Below are positions 63,609 through 64,000 of a DNA stretch of 64,000 nucleotides, in pieces. Both the position numbers and the translations under genes were made by a program. Location of the stretch: assembly GCF_900105835.1 (NCBI RefSeq), contig NZ_LT629783.1:992001-1056000 (forward strand), written 5' to 3'. The DNA is from Pseudomonas fragi. Its GTDB lineage: Bacteria > Pseudomonadota > Gammaproteobacteria > Pseudomonadales > Pseudomonadaceae. The notes below the pieces were generated by a model. It was not told where the DNA came from. It worked only from the letters and a program-made list of their open reading frames with translations, and did not search any database. Each line of letters starts with the position of its first letter. Position 1 is the stretch's first letter.

Positions 63609-64000
63609 ATGCCTACCATTTCACGCAAAGAATACGCAGGCCTGTTCGGCCCAACCACGGGCGACAAGATCCGCCTGGGTGACACCAACCTGTTTGTCGA
63701 AATTGAAAAGGACCTGCGCGGTTACGGCGAAGAATCCGTTTACGGCGGCGGTAAATCCCTGCGCGACGGCATGGGCGCAGACAACACTCTGACCCGCGAC
63801 AACGGCGTACTGGATCTTGTGATCACCAACGTCACCATCATCGACGCCATCCAGGGCGTAATCAAAGCCGACGTGGGTATCCGTGACGGCAAGATCGTCG
63901 GTATCGGCAAAAGCGGCAACCCGGGCATCATGAGCGGCGTCACCCCGGGCCTGGTGGTCGGTGTGAGCACCGACGCCATCTCCGGTGAGCACCTGATCCT
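63609..64000 (+). CDS. ureC: Urease alpha subunit, N-terminal part
   Basis: Only about 130 of the expected roughly 570 residues are in the window. It opens [20 protein letters not shown], the universal UreC start, then [20 protein letters not shown] and [20 protein letters not shown]. The nickel-binding histidines and the carbamylated lysine lie beyond the window. GAGGAGCC is six bases before the ATG. The wording again agrees with the Yersinia-type enzyme. Confidence 0.95.
   Translation, partial: MPTISRKEYAGLFGPTTGDKIRLGDTNLFVEIEKDLRGYGEESVYGGGKSLRDGMGADNTLTRDNGVLDLVITNVTIIDAIQGVIKADVGIRDGKIVGIGKSGNPGIMSGVTPGLVVGVSTDAISGEHLI

Noticed and set aside
1-64000. CRISPR arrays, insertion sequences, prophage or integrase genes
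   Set aside because: No regularly spaced short repeats, transposase or integrase motifs were seen on either strand; the repeats present are REPIN-like palindromes and the in-gene 510-bp units.

Overview
The window reads as a chromosomal stretch of a Pseudomonas of the P. fluorescens lineage. The support is uniformly high-GC coding sequence, the pairing of an aromatic aminotransferase with uvrB, a Pseudomonas-style mqo, and many REP/REPIN palindromes of the type found in this lineage. The vibrioferrin-type siderophore locus recalls P. fragi-like meat and dairy pseudomonads, but that species guess is inference. About 62 protein genes, one tRNA-Asn and one candidate small RNA are supported. I see no insertion sequence, prophage, integrase or CRISPR array.

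Layout. 1-4676: tail of a TonB receptor, an FMN-dependent (luciferase-like) monooxygenase, and a periplasmic binding protein with two FecCD-type permeases. This is an iron-chelate uptake system whose ATPase is not in the window. 4721-6460: MgtC-like membrane protein and a GlxA-type AraC regulator. 6593-17476: a type I secretion locus made of a 1710-residue repeat protein, a LuxR regulator with a damaged receiver domain, and TolC/HlyD/ABC exporter genes. 17727-18805: antitoxin and RES-domain toxin pair. 18845-33999: mixed housekeeping and hypothetical genes, including a MocR regulator divergent from a threonine dehydratase, mqo, a dienelactone hydrolase, and a shikimate dehydrogenase-like gene with an MHS-family transporter.

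34050-44088: a minus-strand siderophore locus in the order aldolase (SbnG/AcsB-like), TonB receptor, ATP-grasp, NIS synthetase, MFS exporter, NIS synthetase and PLP decarboxylase. The last five match vibrioferrin pvsABCDE in order and kind, and a Fur-box-like site lies upstream of the whole set. 44278-47920: tRNA-Asn, aminotransferase, uvrB. 48088-53996: RidA-like protein, MFS transporter, and a FecA/FecR/FecI surface-signalling set. 54083-60799: MHS transporter, and an EmrAB/OprM-like tripartite efflux operon with a LysR regulator. 60905-61009: candidate small RNA ending in a strong terminator. 61115-62215: FUSC-family protein. 62648-64000: start of a urease operon (ureA, ureB, partial ureC) whose subunits look like the Yersinia/Morganella type.

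Working together: iron acquisition dominates, with three separate TonB receptors, one biosynthetic siderophore locus and one ECF-sigma signalling circuit. The other notable theme is surface or extracellular protein secretion through the type I locus. The clearest candidates for something less described are the monooxygenase inside the ATPase-less iron uptake cluster, the aldolase heading the vibrioferrin-type operon, the repeat-protein/pseudo-receiver locus, and the structured RNA at about 60.9 kb.
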